Of a DNA stretch of 64,000 nt, positions 33,632 through 43,556 are shown one piece after another; position 1 is the stretch's first letter, and the number at the start of each line of letters is the position of its first letter. Source of the DNA: Planctomycetota bacterium (GTDB taxonomy: Bacteria > Planctomycetota > UBA1135 > UBA2386); NCBI GenBank assembly GCA_028281765.1, contig JANQJF010000075.1:1-64000 (forward strand). Reading direction: 5' to 3'. A model generated the notes under the pieces. That model saw only the letters and a list, made by a program, of their open reading frames with translations, was not told the origin of the DNA and did no database searches. A program made the translations under genes and the position numbers.

Positions 33632-34909
33632 GTGACCGATTCCACTCGGTCGTGGCTACTCGATCGTATGGCCAGCGCAGCAGTGTCATGGACGGCAGGG
33701 ATCGCGTGCGCCCTCGCGGGGGTCGGCACCTGCGTGCTGTTCTGGCCCGACCCGGATCCCGAGCCGGCTATCCCTCCGGCTGAGCGCGCAGCGGTGCACC
33801 CTGCGGAGAACTCGCCGGAGGCCGCGAAGTCGGGCTTGGACGTGAAGGCGCAGTCCGTGTCTCAGCTCGACATCGAGATTCCCGCAGGCCGGTCAGCGCA
33901 GCCGACGGAGCAGGCGGTGTCCCCGAACTCCGTCGCGCCCGATGACGGCCGCTCGCGGTTGCGCTTGGCGTGCGAGGGTTCGATCCGCTGGCATGAATCG
34001 GTCGATCGCAGCCTGTTCCGCGTTGTATGGCGCAAGCCGGGAGTGTCGACGCAGGAGCGCAGCATGCACCTGCGTGAGGACGGGCGGTTTCGGATGTTCC
34101 GCGTCGCGGACGTGACCGAGATCGACGTGCTGATCTACCTGCAGGGGGACAAGTACCCGCTCGAGACGTTCTTGGGTGTCGGTCTGAGCGCGACCGGCAC
34201 GGCGTTCCCGCCGCGGCTGCAGGCCGTCGACGTAACGGCAGTTCGGAAGTACGAGCTCTCGTTGGTCGACCAGGACGGTCGATCGGTGGACGAGTTTCGC
34301 AGCGTGCAGACGTACGACGCCGGCATGGGGCCGCTCATGCGGTTTGCCGACGACTCGGACGGGGGCCGCGTCGAGATCGTGCGGCGCTTCCCCGAGCAAC
34401 CGGCCAAAGCCTGGGCACGCGGCTTCACCCCGGTGTCCTTCGCCCTGGGTGACGAGCCGAGGCCCGTCCGGATGGTGCGCGCGCCGACGCTCACCGTCAT
34501 CCTACAGTTCGATCCGTTCGGCATCCGGCCGGTCCCACGGATCCGCATCGCGCCGGTCGAGGGCGACTGGTGGCAGAGCCTCCAGTTCCGAGACGCGTGG
34601 GCCATGCGCCAGAAGAGAGAGCCGGAGAACCCGGATGTGACCACGGTCACTCTGCCCGTCGCCGACGACGCTCCCACGATCACCCATCTGCGCTCGAGTG
34701 GGTATCGACGAGGCAGCTTCGACGAGCCGCAGTCCGTGTACGCGATCACCAAGCCCGGTCGGTATCGGGTGACGTGGTCGCTTCGCGGCGAGTTCGCGAA
34801 GTCGAAACCGCTGGTGGTCGAGATCGAACCGGGCTCCCACAAGGTCGTGACGCTGCCGGTCGACGAGCGCGACTACCAGCACATCCAGGCGGGGCTCCGC
34901 AAGCGTTGA
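33632..34909 (+). CDS. Single-pass membrane protein, function unknown
   Basis: 425 residues from a GTG at 33632; an ATG at 33668 would give a shorter leader and keep the same membrane segment (SWTAGIACALAGVGTCVLFW). After a Pro/Glu/Ala-rich linker the body is beta-rich and probably extracytoplasmic: RSRLRLACEGSIRWHE, HLREDGRFRMFRVADVTEID, PGRYRVTWSLRGEFA and SHKVVTLPVDERDYQHI, a pattern like that of carboxypeptidase-regulatory-like or Ig folds. No catalytic motif is seen. The next gene, on the opposite strand, ends 3 bp away. Confidence 0.7.
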   Translation: MTDSTRSWLLDRMASAAVSWTAGIACALAGVGTCVLFWPDPDPEPAIPPAERAAVHPAENSPEAAKSGLDVKAQSVSQLDIEIPAGRSAQPTEQAVSPNSVAPDDGRSRLRLACEGSIRWHESVDRSLFRVVWRKPGVSTQERSMHLREDGRFRMFRVADVTEIDVLIYLQGDKYPLETFLGVGLSATGTAFPPRLQAVDVTAVRKYELSLVDQDGRSVDEFRSVQTYDAGMGPLMRFADDSDGGRVEIVRRFPEQPAKAWARGFTPVSFALGDEPRPVRMVRAPTLTVILQFDPFGIRPVPRIRIAPVEGDWWQSLQFRDAWAMRQKREPENPDVTTVTLPVADDAPTITHLRSSGYRRGSFDEPQSVYAITKPGRYRVTWSLRGEFAKSKPLVVEIEPGSHKVVTLPVDERDYQHIQAGLRKR

Positions 34910-34912
34910 GCG

Positions 34913-37900
34913 CTACGCGGCAGGCACTTCGCCGTGCTGCAGCTGCTGCTCGAGTTCGCGAGTGCGTTTCGCGGGGGAACCCGTGAAGCGCGCGATCAGC
35001 ATGTAGATCGAAGGCACGACCAATAGCGTCGTCAGCGTCGCGATCGTGACGCCACTGAGCACGACGACACCGATCGCCGAGCGCGCCTCGGCACCCGCGC
35101 CGCTCGCGAGGACGAGCGGAACGGCACCGAACGCCGTCGACATCGCGGTCATCAGGATCGGGCGCAGTCGCAGGACCGACGCTTCGATCACCGCCTCGCG
35201 CAGATCGTGACCCTCGTCGCGCAGCTGGTTCGCGAACTCGACGATCAGGATGCCGTTCTTCGTCGCGAGACCGATCAGGATCACGAGCGCGATCTTGCTG
35301 TAGATGTTCAACGTGTCGCCCGCGATGTACATCCCGACGAGACCACCGAACACCGCGAGCGGCACGGTGACCAAGATGACGATCGGGTGCAGGAAGCTCT
35401 CGAACTGGGCGGCGAGCACGAGGTAGACGAGCAGCAGCGAAACCAAGAACGTGAAGATCAGGTCGCTCGACGATTCGACGAACTCACGTGACTCGCCCTT
35501 GTAGGCGATGCCAGGTGCGTTGCCGATGTCCTCGCGCACGACGTCGTTCAGGAAGTCGAGCGCTTCGCTGAGCGTGTACCCTTCGGCGAGGTTGGCCGAG
35601 ATCGTGATCGCGCGCTGCCGGTCGTAGCGGTTGAGCTTGGCCGCATCCGCGAACGAGTCGACGCGCACGAGGTTCGCGAGAGGCACGAGGTCGCCGGTGG
35701 ATGCCGACCGCACGTAGACCTGTTCGAGGTCCGTGGGAGATCGCTTGTCGGCGTCCTCGGCTTCGAGAATCACGTCGTACTCTTCGCCGCGCTCGACGAA
35801 GGTCGTGACGCGGCGCATCCCCATCAGGGTCTCGAGCGTGCGGCCGACCTCGACGGCGGAGACGCCGAGATCCGCGGCTCGGTCCGTGTCGACGTGCACG
35901 CGAAGCTGTGGCTTCGTCTCCTTGTAGTCGGAGTCCACGTCGGCCAAGCCCGGATTCTCCGCGCAGCGCGCGACGACGATGTCGCGCCAGGTGACGAGCT
36001 CTTCGAAGGTCGGGCCGGTGATCACGAACTGCACGGGCTCCCGGCTGCGACGCTGGAAGCCCGAGCGCGGGATGCAATACGCGCGCCAGCCAGGGAGCTC
36101 GGCGAACTGCGCGTTCATCTCGTTCATGATCTCCTTCGTCGACCGCTGCCGCTCTCCCCAGAGCCGCAAGAGCACCGTGCCGAACGCGGAGTTGACTTCC
36201 CCGGACGAGCTGAAGGAACCGGGCACGCGCATGAGGACGCGTTGTGCCTCGCCCGAGTCGATGAGGCCGAGCAGCACGTCCTCGATGGGTGCGGCCATGC
36301 GCTTGGCCTGCTCGAACGACGCGCCCGCGGGGCCTTTGACGCTGACGCGGAACGACCCACGGTCTTCGCGAGGCGCGTTCTCTTCGGGCAGCGCCTGCCA
36401 GATGCCCGCGATCGAACCGGCCAGCCCGCCGACGAGCACCAGCGCTGCGATCGGATGTGCGATCTGACCTTCGATCATCCACCGATATACGCGTTGAATC
36501 GGACCGAAGCCGGCGTCGATCAGACGGCTGAGCCTGGGGCGACTACCGCCGCGCAACATCAGGGCGCACATCGCGGGTGACAGGGTCAGCGCGACGAGCG
36601 TCGAGAGACAGACGGCGCCAGCCAGCGCGAGCGCGAATTCGGAGAACAGCTTGCCCGTGTTGCCTCGCCAGAACGAGATCGGCACGAACACCGCGACGAG
36701 CACGACGGTCGTCGCTACGACCGCGAACGCGACTTGACGGCTCCCGAGGTACGCGGCGCGAAGTGCGGGCTCCCCTGCGGCACGCCTGCGCGCGATGTTC
36801 TCGAGCACGACGATCGCGTCGTCGACGACGAGACCGATTGCGAGCACGAACGCCAGGAGCGTCAGCAGGTTGATCGAGAATCCGAGCAGGTAGAGCACGA
36901 AGAAGGTGCCGCACAACGAGATCGGCACGGTGACGGCCGGGATCAGCGTCGCGGATGCACTGCCGAGGAAGAGGAAGATGACGAGCACGACCACGCCGGC
37001 CGTGATCGCGAGCGTCTTCCACACCTGGCCGATCGCTTCGTCGATGTAGACGGAGCTGTCGTAGCTCGGATAGAGCTTCATGTCGGCCGGCAGCGTCGGG
37101 TTGACCTTGGCGACGCGGGCCTTGACCGCTCGGATGACCTCGAGCGTGTTCGCCTTGGCCTGGCGCATGATGCCGAGGCCGACCATGTCCTCGCCGTTGC
37201 GGCGGAAGCTCGTGCGGTCGTTGGATGGTCCGCGCTCGACTCGGGCGAGGTCGCGAAGTCGAACGAAGTGGCCGTCACGGCCCCGGCCGATCACGAGCCG
37301 GCCGAAGTCCTCTTCGGTCTTGTAGGAGCGCTCGACACGCACCGTGAACTCTCGATTGCTCGACTCGACGCGTCCGGCCGGCAGCTCGACGTTCTCCGCG
37401 CGAAGGGCACGTTCGATGTCGCCGACGGTCAGCCCCGTGGCGGCCAACGCGTGCCGATCGATCCAGATCCGCATCGCGAAGCGACTTCCGCCGCCCATGC
37501 GGATGCGTGCCACGCCGGGCACCGTCGACAGCTGGTCGACGATGAAGCGCTCGGCGAAGTCGGTGAGCTCCATCTCGTCGCGCACCGGGCTCGCCAGGTT
37601 GAGCCAGAAGACGGTGTCGCTGTTCGAGTCGGTCTTGACGACCTGGGGCGGGTCGACTTCTTCCGGGAGGTTGTCGACGACGCGCGACACGCGGTCGCGC
37701 ACGTCGTTCGCGGCCGATTCGATGTCGCGCTGGAGCACGAACTCGATCGTGATCTGCGAACGGCCGTCGCTCGATTGCGAAGTCACCGTGCGGATGCCCT
37801 CGACGCCACTGATCGCGTCCTCGAGCACCTGCGTGACGCGCGATTCGACGACGGTCGTCGCGGCGCCCGGATAGTTGGTCTCGATCGAAACCGTCGGCGC

Positions 37901-38023
37901 GTCGATGTCCGGCGTCTCGCGCACGCCGAGTCGCGAGAAGCCGACGACTCCGAGCACGACGATCACGAGGCTCAGCACGGTCGCGAGGACCGGCCGGCGC
38001 ACCGACATGTCGGAGAGGATCAC
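34913..38023 (-). CDS. RND-family efflux transporter permease
   Basis: 1,036 residues, the usual size. TM1 (VLATVLSLVIVVLGVVGF) is followed by periplasmic porter segments (DAPTVSIETNYPGAATTVVESRV; GRSQITIEFVLQRDIESA) and twelve predicted helices. The proton-relay aspartates are in TM4, LAIGLVVDDAIVVLENIARR, and the relay lysine in TM10, GLATKNGILIVEFANQLRDEG. These mark the HAE1/AcrB-like branch, which exports drugs, detergents or metabolites by proton antiport. The adaptor gene overlaps its start by 4 bp (38020-38023). No TolC-like channel gene is in the window. Confidence 0.97.
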   Translation of the reverse strand: MILSDMSVRRPVLATVLSLVIVVLGVVGFSRLGVRETPDIDAPTVSIETNYPGAATTVVESRVTQVLEDAISGVEGIRTVTSQSSDGRSQITIEFVLQRDIESAANDVRDRVSRVVDNLPEEVDPPQVVKTDSNSDTVFWLNLASPVRDEMELTDFAERFIVDQLSTVPGVARIRMGGGSRFAMRIWIDRHALAATGLTVGDIERALRAENVELPAGRVESSNREFTVRVERSYKTEEDFGRLVIGRGRDGHFVRLRDLARVERGPSNDRTSFRRNGEDMVGLGIMRQAKANTLEVIRAVKARVAKVNPTLPADMKLYPSYDSSVYIDEAIGQVWKTLAITAGVVVLVIFLFLGSASATLIPAVTVPISLCGTFFVLYLLGFSINLLTLLAFVLAIGLVVDDAIVVLENIARRRAAGEPALRAAYLGSRQVAFAVVATTVVLVAVFVPISFWRGNTGKLFSEFALALAGAVCLSTLVALTLSPAMCALMLRGGSRPRLSRLIDAGFGPIQRVYRWMIEGQIAHPIAALVLVGGLAGSIAGIWQALPEENAPREDRGSFRVSVKGPAGASFEQAKRMAAPIEDVLLGLIDSGEAQRVLMRVPGSFSSSGEVNSAFGTVLLRLWGERQRSTKEIMNEMNAQFAELPGWRAYCIPRSGFQRRSREPVQFVITGPTFEELVTWRDIVVARCAENPGLADVDSDYKETKPQLRVHVDTDRAADLGVSAVEVGRTLETLMGMRRVTTFVERGEEYDVILEAEDADKRSPTDLEQVYVRSASTGDLVPLANLVRVDSFADAAKLNRYDRQRAITISANLAEGYTLSEALDFLNDVVREDIGNAPGIAYKGESREFVESSSDLIFTFLVSLLLVYLVLAAQFESFLHPIVILVTVPLAVFGGLVGMYIAGDTLNIYSKIALVILIGLATKNGILIVEFANQLRDEGHDLREAVIEASVLRLRPILMTAMSTAFGAVPLVLASGAGAEARSAIGVVVLSGVTIATLTTLLVVPSIYMLIARFTGSPAKRTRELEQQLQHGEVPAA

Positions 38024-39099
38024 GGCTTGGATTCCCGCGTCGCGACGACACGGACTGGCTGGCCCGGGCGCACGCGCACGATGCCTTCGACGACGACGCG
38101 GTCGGACTCGTCGAGTCCGCGCACGATCTCGACGGTGCCGGGTCTGCGGCGGCCGGTCGCGACCTCTACGCGCTGTGCCGTGCTCGACTCGTCGATCCGC
38201 AGCACGAACTGCTGTTCGCCGATCAGGATCACGGCTTCCTCCGGCACCTGCAGCACGGGCTCTTCGCCGCGCTCGACGAGGACCTTGAGCAGCATGCCGG
38301 GGCGCAGCTTCGTGTCGGGGTTCTGCATCAGCGCGCGCACGGTCGCGGATCGACTGCTGCGATCCAGTCGCGTGTCGAGCACCGAGATCTCGCCGGTGAA
38401 CGTCTCACCCGGCCAGGCGTCGCTGGTCGCCCGGACCGTTTGGCCGGCGCGCACCGCGGGCAGCCAGGTCTCCGGGATCGTGAAGTCGAGCTTCACGACC
38501 GAGAGGTCGTCGAGCGTGGTGATGACCGTCGAGGGCTGGACGAACGCGCCGATGCTGATGCGCCGCAGGCCGAGCACCCCGGCGAACGGCGCGCGGACCT
38601 GCCGGTCCGCGATCTGGGCCTCGAGCGAGATCACCCGGGCTTCCGATGCCGCGAGCAGCGTGCGGGCGGCGTCGAGCTCGCGATCGCTGATCATCTTGTT
38701 CTCGTGCAGGTCGACCGCGCGGTCCCGGTTGACCCGCCGTTCGTCTCGAACAGCGGTCGCCTCGGTCAGCATCGCGGCTTCCTCAGTCGCGTTCATCTCG
38801 ACGAGGAGCTGGTCCTTCTCGACCGCCTGGCCGTCCCGGAAGTGGATCGCGGTCACGTTGTCCGCCCGGTTCGGCGTGATTTCGACCGACTCGTTCGCGA
38901 CCACGGTGCCCAGGGCTTCCAGCGTGTCGGCGAACTGCGCACGGCGCACCGCGGCGACGACGACCGGGGGGGCGGCGGGCTTGGCCTTGGTCTCGATCTC
39001 GGTGCCGTCGGCATCGGACGCGAACATTTCGGGTAGGCCGAAGAACGCGCCAATGGCCAGCGCGGCGAGCGCGATCAGGTAAACGAGGGCAGTGCGCAT
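38020..39099 (-). CDS. RND efflux periplasmic adaptor (membrane fusion protein)
   Basis: 359 residues with an N-terminal signal or anchor (ALVYLIALAALAIGAFFGLP). The order is that of the MexA/AcrA family: beta-barrel start VVVAAVRRAQFADTLEALGTV, first lipoyl half NVTAIHFRDGQAVEKDQLLVEM, alpha-helical hairpin with RDERRVNRDRAVDLHENKM and DRELDAARTLLAASEARV, second lipoyl half QVRAPFAGVLGLRRISIGAFV, then the C-terminal barrel. It couples the inner-membrane RND permease to an outer-membrane channel and is cotranscribed with the permease. Confidence 0.96.
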   Translation of the reverse strand: MRTALVYLIALAALAIGAFFGLPEMFASDADGTEIETKAKPAAPPVVVAAVRRAQFADTLEALGTVVANESVEITPNRADNVTAIHFRDGQAVEKDQLLVEMNATEEAAMLTEATAVRDERRVNRDRAVDLHENKMISDRELDAARTLLAASEARVISLEAQIADRQVRAPFAGVLGLRRISIGAFVQPSTVITTLDDLSVVKLDFTIPETWLPAVRAGQTVRATSDAWPGETFTGEISVLDTRLDRSSRSATVRALMQNPDTKLRPGMLLKVLVERGEEPVLQVPEEAVILIGEQQFVLRIDESSTAQRVEVATGRRRPGTVEIVRGLDESDRVVVEGIVRVRPGQPVRVVATRESKP

Positions 39100-39198
39100 C
39101 AGAGGGACGGGGAGAGGGCCGTGGAGCTTACCAACCTGATACGGAAAGCGTCCCCGTGCGTTCGTCCCGGTTGTCGCACCGAAGTAATCTCACGCGCG

Positions 39199-41001
39199 AT
39201 GTTTGCGCGTTTCTGCAGCCTTCTGTCGCTTCTCGCCGCCGCCTGTGCCGGGCCTCCCGCGCCCGAGGTGGTGCGGCCCAACGTGATCCTGATCATGACG
39301 GACGACCAGGGCTACGGGGACTACGGCTTCATGGGCAATCCCGTGCTGCGGACGCCAAACCTCGATGCGATGGCCGCGCGGAGCGCACGGCTGACGAACT
39401 TCTACGTGCACCCGGTCTGCACGCCCACCCGCGCGGCGCTCATGACCGGACGGCACCCGCAGCGGACGCGCGCGATCGACACCTACCTCGGCCGGGCGAT
39501 GATGGATCCGGCCGAGCGCACCATCGCCGAATTCCTGCGCGACGCCGGCTACGGCACCGGAATCTTCGGCAAGTGGCACCTCGGCGACTGCTTCCCCATG
39601 CGGGCGATGGACCAGGGCTTCGACGAGGCCCTCGTCCACCGTGGCGGCGGGATCGGACAGCCGTCGGATCCCATCGGCGCCGAGAAGAAGTACACCGACG
39701 CCGCGCTGTTCCACAACGGCACGCGCGTCCCCACCGAGGGCTACTGCACCGACGTCTACTTCGATCGGGCGATCCAGTGGATGCGCGAGCAGCGCGCCGC
39801 GGGCAAGCCGTTCTTCGCCTACCTGCCGACCAATGCGCCGCACGGCCCGTTCGGAGACGTGCCGAAGAAGCTCTACGAGTACTACAAATCAGTCGACCTC
39901 TCGTTCGATCGCTTCCCGCAAGACCGCGGTCACCCGCTGAAGGGCAAGCAGAACGACGATCGCGTCGCTCGCATCTTCGCGATGATCGAGAACGTCGATC
40001 AGAACATCGGTCGCATGTTCGAGGCGCTGCGGGAGATGGGCGCCTTCGACAACACGCTCGTCCTCTTCCTCAACGACAACGGCCCCAATTCGCGCCGCTA
40101 CGTCGCGGGGCACCGCGGCAGCAAGGGCTCTGTCTACGAAGGCGGGATTCGTTCGCCGCTGCTCGCGCACTGGCCGGCGCGCCTGCGACCCGGCGTCGCA
40201 TCGGGCCGCATCGCCGCGCACTACGACCTCGCGCCGACGATCCTCTCCGCGTGCGGAGTCGCGCGGCCCATCCACCTCGTGCCGCAGGCGCCTGGCTTCC
40301 GAGTCGAGCCCGCGCCCGACAGATTCGATGGCGTCGATCTGATGCCGCTGCTCGATCGGTCCGACGTGAACTGGCCGGACCGCGCGATCTTCCTGCAGGC
40401 GCATCGCGGCAACGTCCCCGTCCGCTACCACCACTGCATGGTGCGCACGCAGCGCTGGAAGCTCGTCAACCACTCGGGCTTCCACAAGGAGCTCGAGTCC
40501 GTCGATCCGAAGTTCGAGTTGTTCGACCTCGCGGCCGATCCCTTCGAGCAGCAAGACGTCGCGAGTCGCGAGCCCGACGTCGTCGCGTCGCTCCGTGCGG
40601 AGTACGACCGGTGGTTCGACCATGTGACGTCGACGCGCGTCGACCCGGGACCGCCGCCGATCCCGCTCGGGGATCCGCGCGCCCCGGTCACCGAGCTCAC
40701 GCGTCAAGACTGGCGGCGCGCTACCGGCGAGCGGGGTCACGCGATGGGATACTGGGATGTGGAGTTGGACCGCAACCGCCGCTTCGATGTCCTCGTGCAC
40801 TTCCTACCGAACACGCGTCCGACCGAGGTCCACCTGGCGGTCGCGGACCGCCACTGGTCCGAGCCGGTGACCGGGGACACTCACCTGTTCGAGGCAAAGT
40901 CGTTCCCGACGGGGCGCGTGCCGCTCGAGGTCTGGGTCATGCACGAGGGCAAACGGCGAGGGGCGTACCAGCTGGTGGTGCAGCCGAGCGTGCGGCGGTG
41001 A
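39199..41001 (+). CDS. Arylsulfatase-type sulfatase, lipoprotein-like leader
   Basis: 600 residues from an ATG at 39199; the leader MFARFCSLLSLLAAAC may be a lipoprotein signal (AAAC). Type I sulfatase marks are VILIMTDDQGYGDYGFMGNP with metal ligands Asp35/Asp36, the formylglycine site Cys74 in HPVCTPTRAALMTGRHP (CxPxR), GIFGKWHLGD, APHGPF, and LNDNGPNSRR with GHRGSKGSVYEGGIRSP. It hydrolyses sulfate esters, probably of algal or host polysaccharides, after conversion of Cys74 by a formylglycine-generating enzyme not in this window. The C-terminal ~100 residues form an extra beta domain. The stop overlaps the next start by 4 bp. Confidence 0.96.
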   Translation: MFARFCSLLSLLAAACAGPPAPEVVRPNVILIMTDDQGYGDYGFMGNPVLRTPNLDAMAARSARLTNFYVHPVCTPTRAALMTGRHPQRTRAIDTYLGRAMMDPAERTIAEFLRDAGYGTGIFGKWHLGDCFPMRAMDQGFDEALVHRGGGIGQPSDPIGAEKKYTDAALFHNGTRVPTEGYCTDVYFDRAIQWMREQRAAGKPFFAYLPTNAPHGPFGDVPKKLYEYYKSVDLSFDRFPQDRGHPLKGKQNDDRVARIFAMIENVDQNIGRMFEALREMGAFDNTLVLFLNDNGPNSRRYVAGHRGSKGSVYEGGIRSPLLAHWPARLRPGVASGRIAAHYDLAPTILSACGVARPIHLVPQAPGFRVEPAPDRFDGVDLMPLLDRSDVNWPDRAIFLQAHRGNVPVRYHHCMVRTQRWKLVNHSGFHKELESVDPKFELFDLAADPFEQQDVASREPDVVASLRAEYDRWFDHVTSTRVDPGPPPIPLGDPRAPVTELTRQDWRRATGERGHAMGYWDVELDRNRRFDVLVHFLPNTRPTEVHLAVADRHWSEPVTGDTHLFEAKSFPTGRVPLEVWVMHEGKRRGAYQLVVQPSVRR

Positions 41002-42767
41002 GTGCGCCGCCCTCCAAACCCCGCCTTCCCCTTCGCAAGAAGCTCCTCTTCTCGCTCGTCCCGCTCCTCGCGATCCTTCTCCTCGCCGAGGTCGTCTGCC
41101 GCGTTCAGCGCGGCGTGCTGTTTGCGAACTACCGGCTGCTGCGCATCGACTACATGCAGCGCGGCTACCCTGCGGAACCGGATGCGACGCTCGGCTACGT
41201 CCCGCGGCCGAACTACGCGAGCAGCGACAACTACTGGGAGACGGCCGTCACGATCGACGCGGACGGCGTGCGGTCGAACGGCGCGACCGACGCGTCGGAG
41301 GGGGAGCCGATCGTCGCGGTCGGCGACTCGTTCACGTTCGGGGACCAGGTGGGCGATGCCGAGACCTGGCCGGCGTATCTCGAAGAGGAACTCGGATGCC
41401 CGGTCAAGAACGGTGGCGTGTTCGGCTACAGCCTCGGCCAGTCGGTGTTGCGTGCCGAGGCGTTGGTCGAACGCTACAACGCCGAGCTGCTCGTGTTCAG
41501 CATGATCAGCGACGACGTGCGGCGCTGTGAGTTCTCGCGTCGCTACGCCGAGAAGCCGTGGTTCTCGATTGAGGGCGGCGCCCTCGTGCAGCACGGCGCG
41601 GCGGTGGCCGATGGTGGTCCGTCGAACGCGAGTTCCGACGAGAACTGGTTCAAGAACGCGCTCGGCTACAGCGCGCTACTCGACGCGGTGTTCTCGCATC
41701 TCGGCGACGAGTGGAAGACGTGGTGGTTCATCCGCGACAAGCTCGCGCGCGTGCACGACATCGACGGTGCCGTGGCAGTATCCAAACTTTTGATCGAGCG
41801 GATCGACGACTTCTGCGAGGCGCGCGGGTGTGCGTGGCTCCTCGTCGTGCAGGGAGACGAGCTGCAGGACTTCGCGATCCCGGTGATCGATCACGCCCGC
41901 GCTCGCGGCGTGCGCGTCCTCGACCTCGTCGCGGCGTTCGATGCGGCGAAGGCTGCAGATCCCGACGTCGATCGGCGCTACTTCGACGGCCACATGACGG
42001 CGGCTGGCAACGCGTGGGTCGCGGGCGAGATCGCGACGGCCGTGCGTTCGATGCCTGTCGCGGATCGGACCGAGCAGCCCGTGCGGACGCTCGTCGAGCG
42101 CGAGGAGCGAGTGCTCCCGCCAATCGTCGGTGGCGATCGCCTCGGTGATGGGTCCGGCGTGCTCTCGGTTTTGCTCCGCGGGCGTGACGGCAAGCTGCTG
42201 TTCGATTCCGTCGAACGGGGTCGGGTGCCGCCCGCCGACGAAGTCGTCGGGGACGCGCGACCGAAGAGCGCGAGTCCGGTGTCGTTCTCTTTGCGTCGGC
42301 CCGAGGGGGATCGCGACGGCGTCGAGGTGTTCGTCGGCAACCGTTCGATCGGGAAGGGCCCGGCTGTCGGTCTCGCAGCAGTCCGCGCCGCGCTCGAGAC
42401 GAACCCGTCCCAGGTGTTCGTGATCCCGAAGCCCGGCATCGAGTACGGCCACGTGCTCGCGGTCGCCGCGGAGGCGCATGCGATCGGTGCGCGGGTGTCG
42501 TTCGGCGGCGGGTTCTCGCGGCGACCCGAACCGACCGACAAGCCGCGCGTGCTGTCGATGCCCAAGAAGCTCGTGTGGCAGAACGAGGGCGACTTCTATC
42601 GTGTCGAAGTGCTGTTCTGCTTCGACCACGACGAGGCGTGGGGCAACCTCGCCGTGCTCATGCAGGAACTCGCGTTCAAGAAGGTGTGGCGCATCGGTTT
42701 GATCGGTCGCGACGCGCGCGGCCGATTCGCGAAGGTGCCGGTGCGCTTGACGCGGCCGCCGGAGTAG
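40998..42767 (+). CDS. SGNH hydrolase fused to an ExbD/TolR-like domain
   Basis: 589 residues from a GTG at 40998, whose first bases are the sulfatase stop (GTGA). A basic N-terminus and a membrane segment (LLFSLVPLLAILLLAEVVC) precede the SGNH core: VAVGDSFTFGDQVGD (serine at ~114), a GGVFGYSLGQS block, and RYFDGHMTAAGNAW (Asp/His) near residue 330. After ~350 comes a region like the periplasmic part of ExbD/TolR: DGVEVFVGNRSIGKGP, ALETNPSQVFVIPKPGIEYG and HVLAVAAEAHAIGARVSF. A second alpha/beta unit ends the chain. The coupling to the sulfatase suggests removal of acyl and sulfate groups from one polymer (inference). Confidence 0.8.
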   Translation: MSAPPSKPRLPLRKKLLFSLVPLLAILLLAEVVCRVQRGVLFANYRLLRIDYMQRGYPAEPDATLGYVPRPNYASSDNYWETAVTIDADGVRSNGATDASEGEPIVAVGDSFTFGDQVGDAETWPAYLEEELGCPVKNGGVFGYSLGQSVLRAEALVERYNAELLVFSMISDDVRRCEFSRRYAEKPWFSIEGGALVQHGAAVADGGPSNASSDENWFKNALGYSALLDAVFSHLGDEWKTWWFIRDKLARVHDIDGAVAVSKLLIERIDDFCEARGCAWLLVVQGDELQDFAIPVIDHARARGVRVLDLVAAFDAAKAADPDVDRRYFDGHMTAAGNAWVAGEIATAVRSMPVADRTEQPVRTLVEREERVLPPIVGGDRLGDGSGVLSVLLRGRDGKLLFDSVERGRVPPADEVVGDARPKSASPVSFSLRRPEGDRDGVEVFVGNRSIGKGPAVGLAAVRAALETNPSQVFVIPKPGIEYGHVLAVAAEAHAIGARVSFGGGFSRRPEPTDKPRVLSMPKKLVWQNEGDFYRVEVLFCFDHDEAWGNLAVLMQELAFKKVWRIGLIGRDARGRFAKVPVRLTRPPE

Positions 42768-42771
42768 CGCG

Positions 42772-43395
42772 CTACTTCTTCAGCTTGCGCAGATCGGCGA
42801 TCGCCGAATCTGGGCCGACTTCGATCACGTAGTCGGGATCGTCCGCGGCGCCGGCGTCCTCCGGCGTGAACTCGCGCACGCGGCCGTCGCCGTAGAGCAC
42901 GAGGACGGAGCCGTCGCGGTACGCGTTGCCGTGTTCGTTGTCGGTCGCGATCAGCGGCTCCGTGTGGTCGCCGAACATGCGTCGCGTGTAGTGCTCGGCC
43001 GCGCGACCGGCGTAGTCGGTGTGCTCCGAATCGACCTCGTCGTAGGTCTTGCCGAACGTGCGCGTGTCGCCGTCGATCAGCTCACGCAGCACCGGCGAAT
43101 GGCTGCCCTGGTGGAACATCGCCTCGAGCTGAGTCGGGCTGCGCGGGACCGTCTTCGACACCCACGGGTAGTAGACGAACTCGTGGCCACCCTCGGGCGG
43201 GAGTCGCTTGCCGTCGCGGTGGGCGAGCAACAGGTCGTGGTACTGCTTGACCATCGAGATCCTGTCGAGCTTCTTGTCGGCGCTGGCCGCGCTGCTGCCG
43301 AGGCTGCGCAGAAGGACGGTCATCAGCATCGAGAGGATGCCGATGACGACGAGGACTTCGATCAGGGTGAATCCGTCGGGACGGGGTCGTGTCAT
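42772..43395 (-). CDS. Type II secretion/type IV pilus-like pseudopilin
   Basis: 207 residues from an ATG at 43395. The prepilin peptidase site is DGFTLIEVLVVIGILSMLMT, with cleavage after Gly before Phe and Glu at position +5. The hydrophobic helix is followed by a helical stalk (KKLDRISMVKQYHDLLLAHRDG) and a soluble head. The end LVLYGDGRVREFTPEDAG is typical of GspG/GspH-like or planctomycete pseudopilins with C-terminal display of a date or label value. No other secretion genes are nearby. It converges with the SGNH fusion gene, 4 bp apart. Confidence 0.88.
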   Translation of the reverse strand: MTRPRPDGFTLIEVLVVIGILSMLMTVLLRSLGSSAASADKKLDRISMVKQYHDLLLAHRDGKRLPPEGGHEFVYYPWVSKTVPRSPTQLEAMFHQGSHSPVLRELIDGDTRTFGKTYDEVDSEHTDYAGRAAEHYTRRMFGDHTEPLIATDNEHGNAYRDGSVLVLYGDGRVREFTPEDAGAADDPDYVIEVGPDSAIADLRKLKK

Positions 43396-43556
43396 GTTCG
43401 GAGAGGGGTCGAGAGACCGTCCGCTCGTGGGGCGGCGGGCGAACTCGGATCCTTGTCGATAGTCCGCGGCGGATTCCCCGTCACCGCACGACCCGCCGTA
43501 CATGAACGACGCCGGCTACCCGCGGGCACCGGCGTCTTCTTCGCGAGCGAAGCGAC

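Noticed and set aside
36734..39082. Long plus-strand open frame opposite the RND permease and adaptor genes
   Set aside because: Antisense to two clearly recognisable genes; composition typical of a shadow frame.
39156..40997. Long open frame on the plus strand overlapping the sulfatase, in frame with the SGNH fusion gene
   Set aside because: It is rich in Arg, Ala and Pro and shows no family motif, whereas the other frame contains a full sulfatase. The SGNH gene has its own GTG at 40998.
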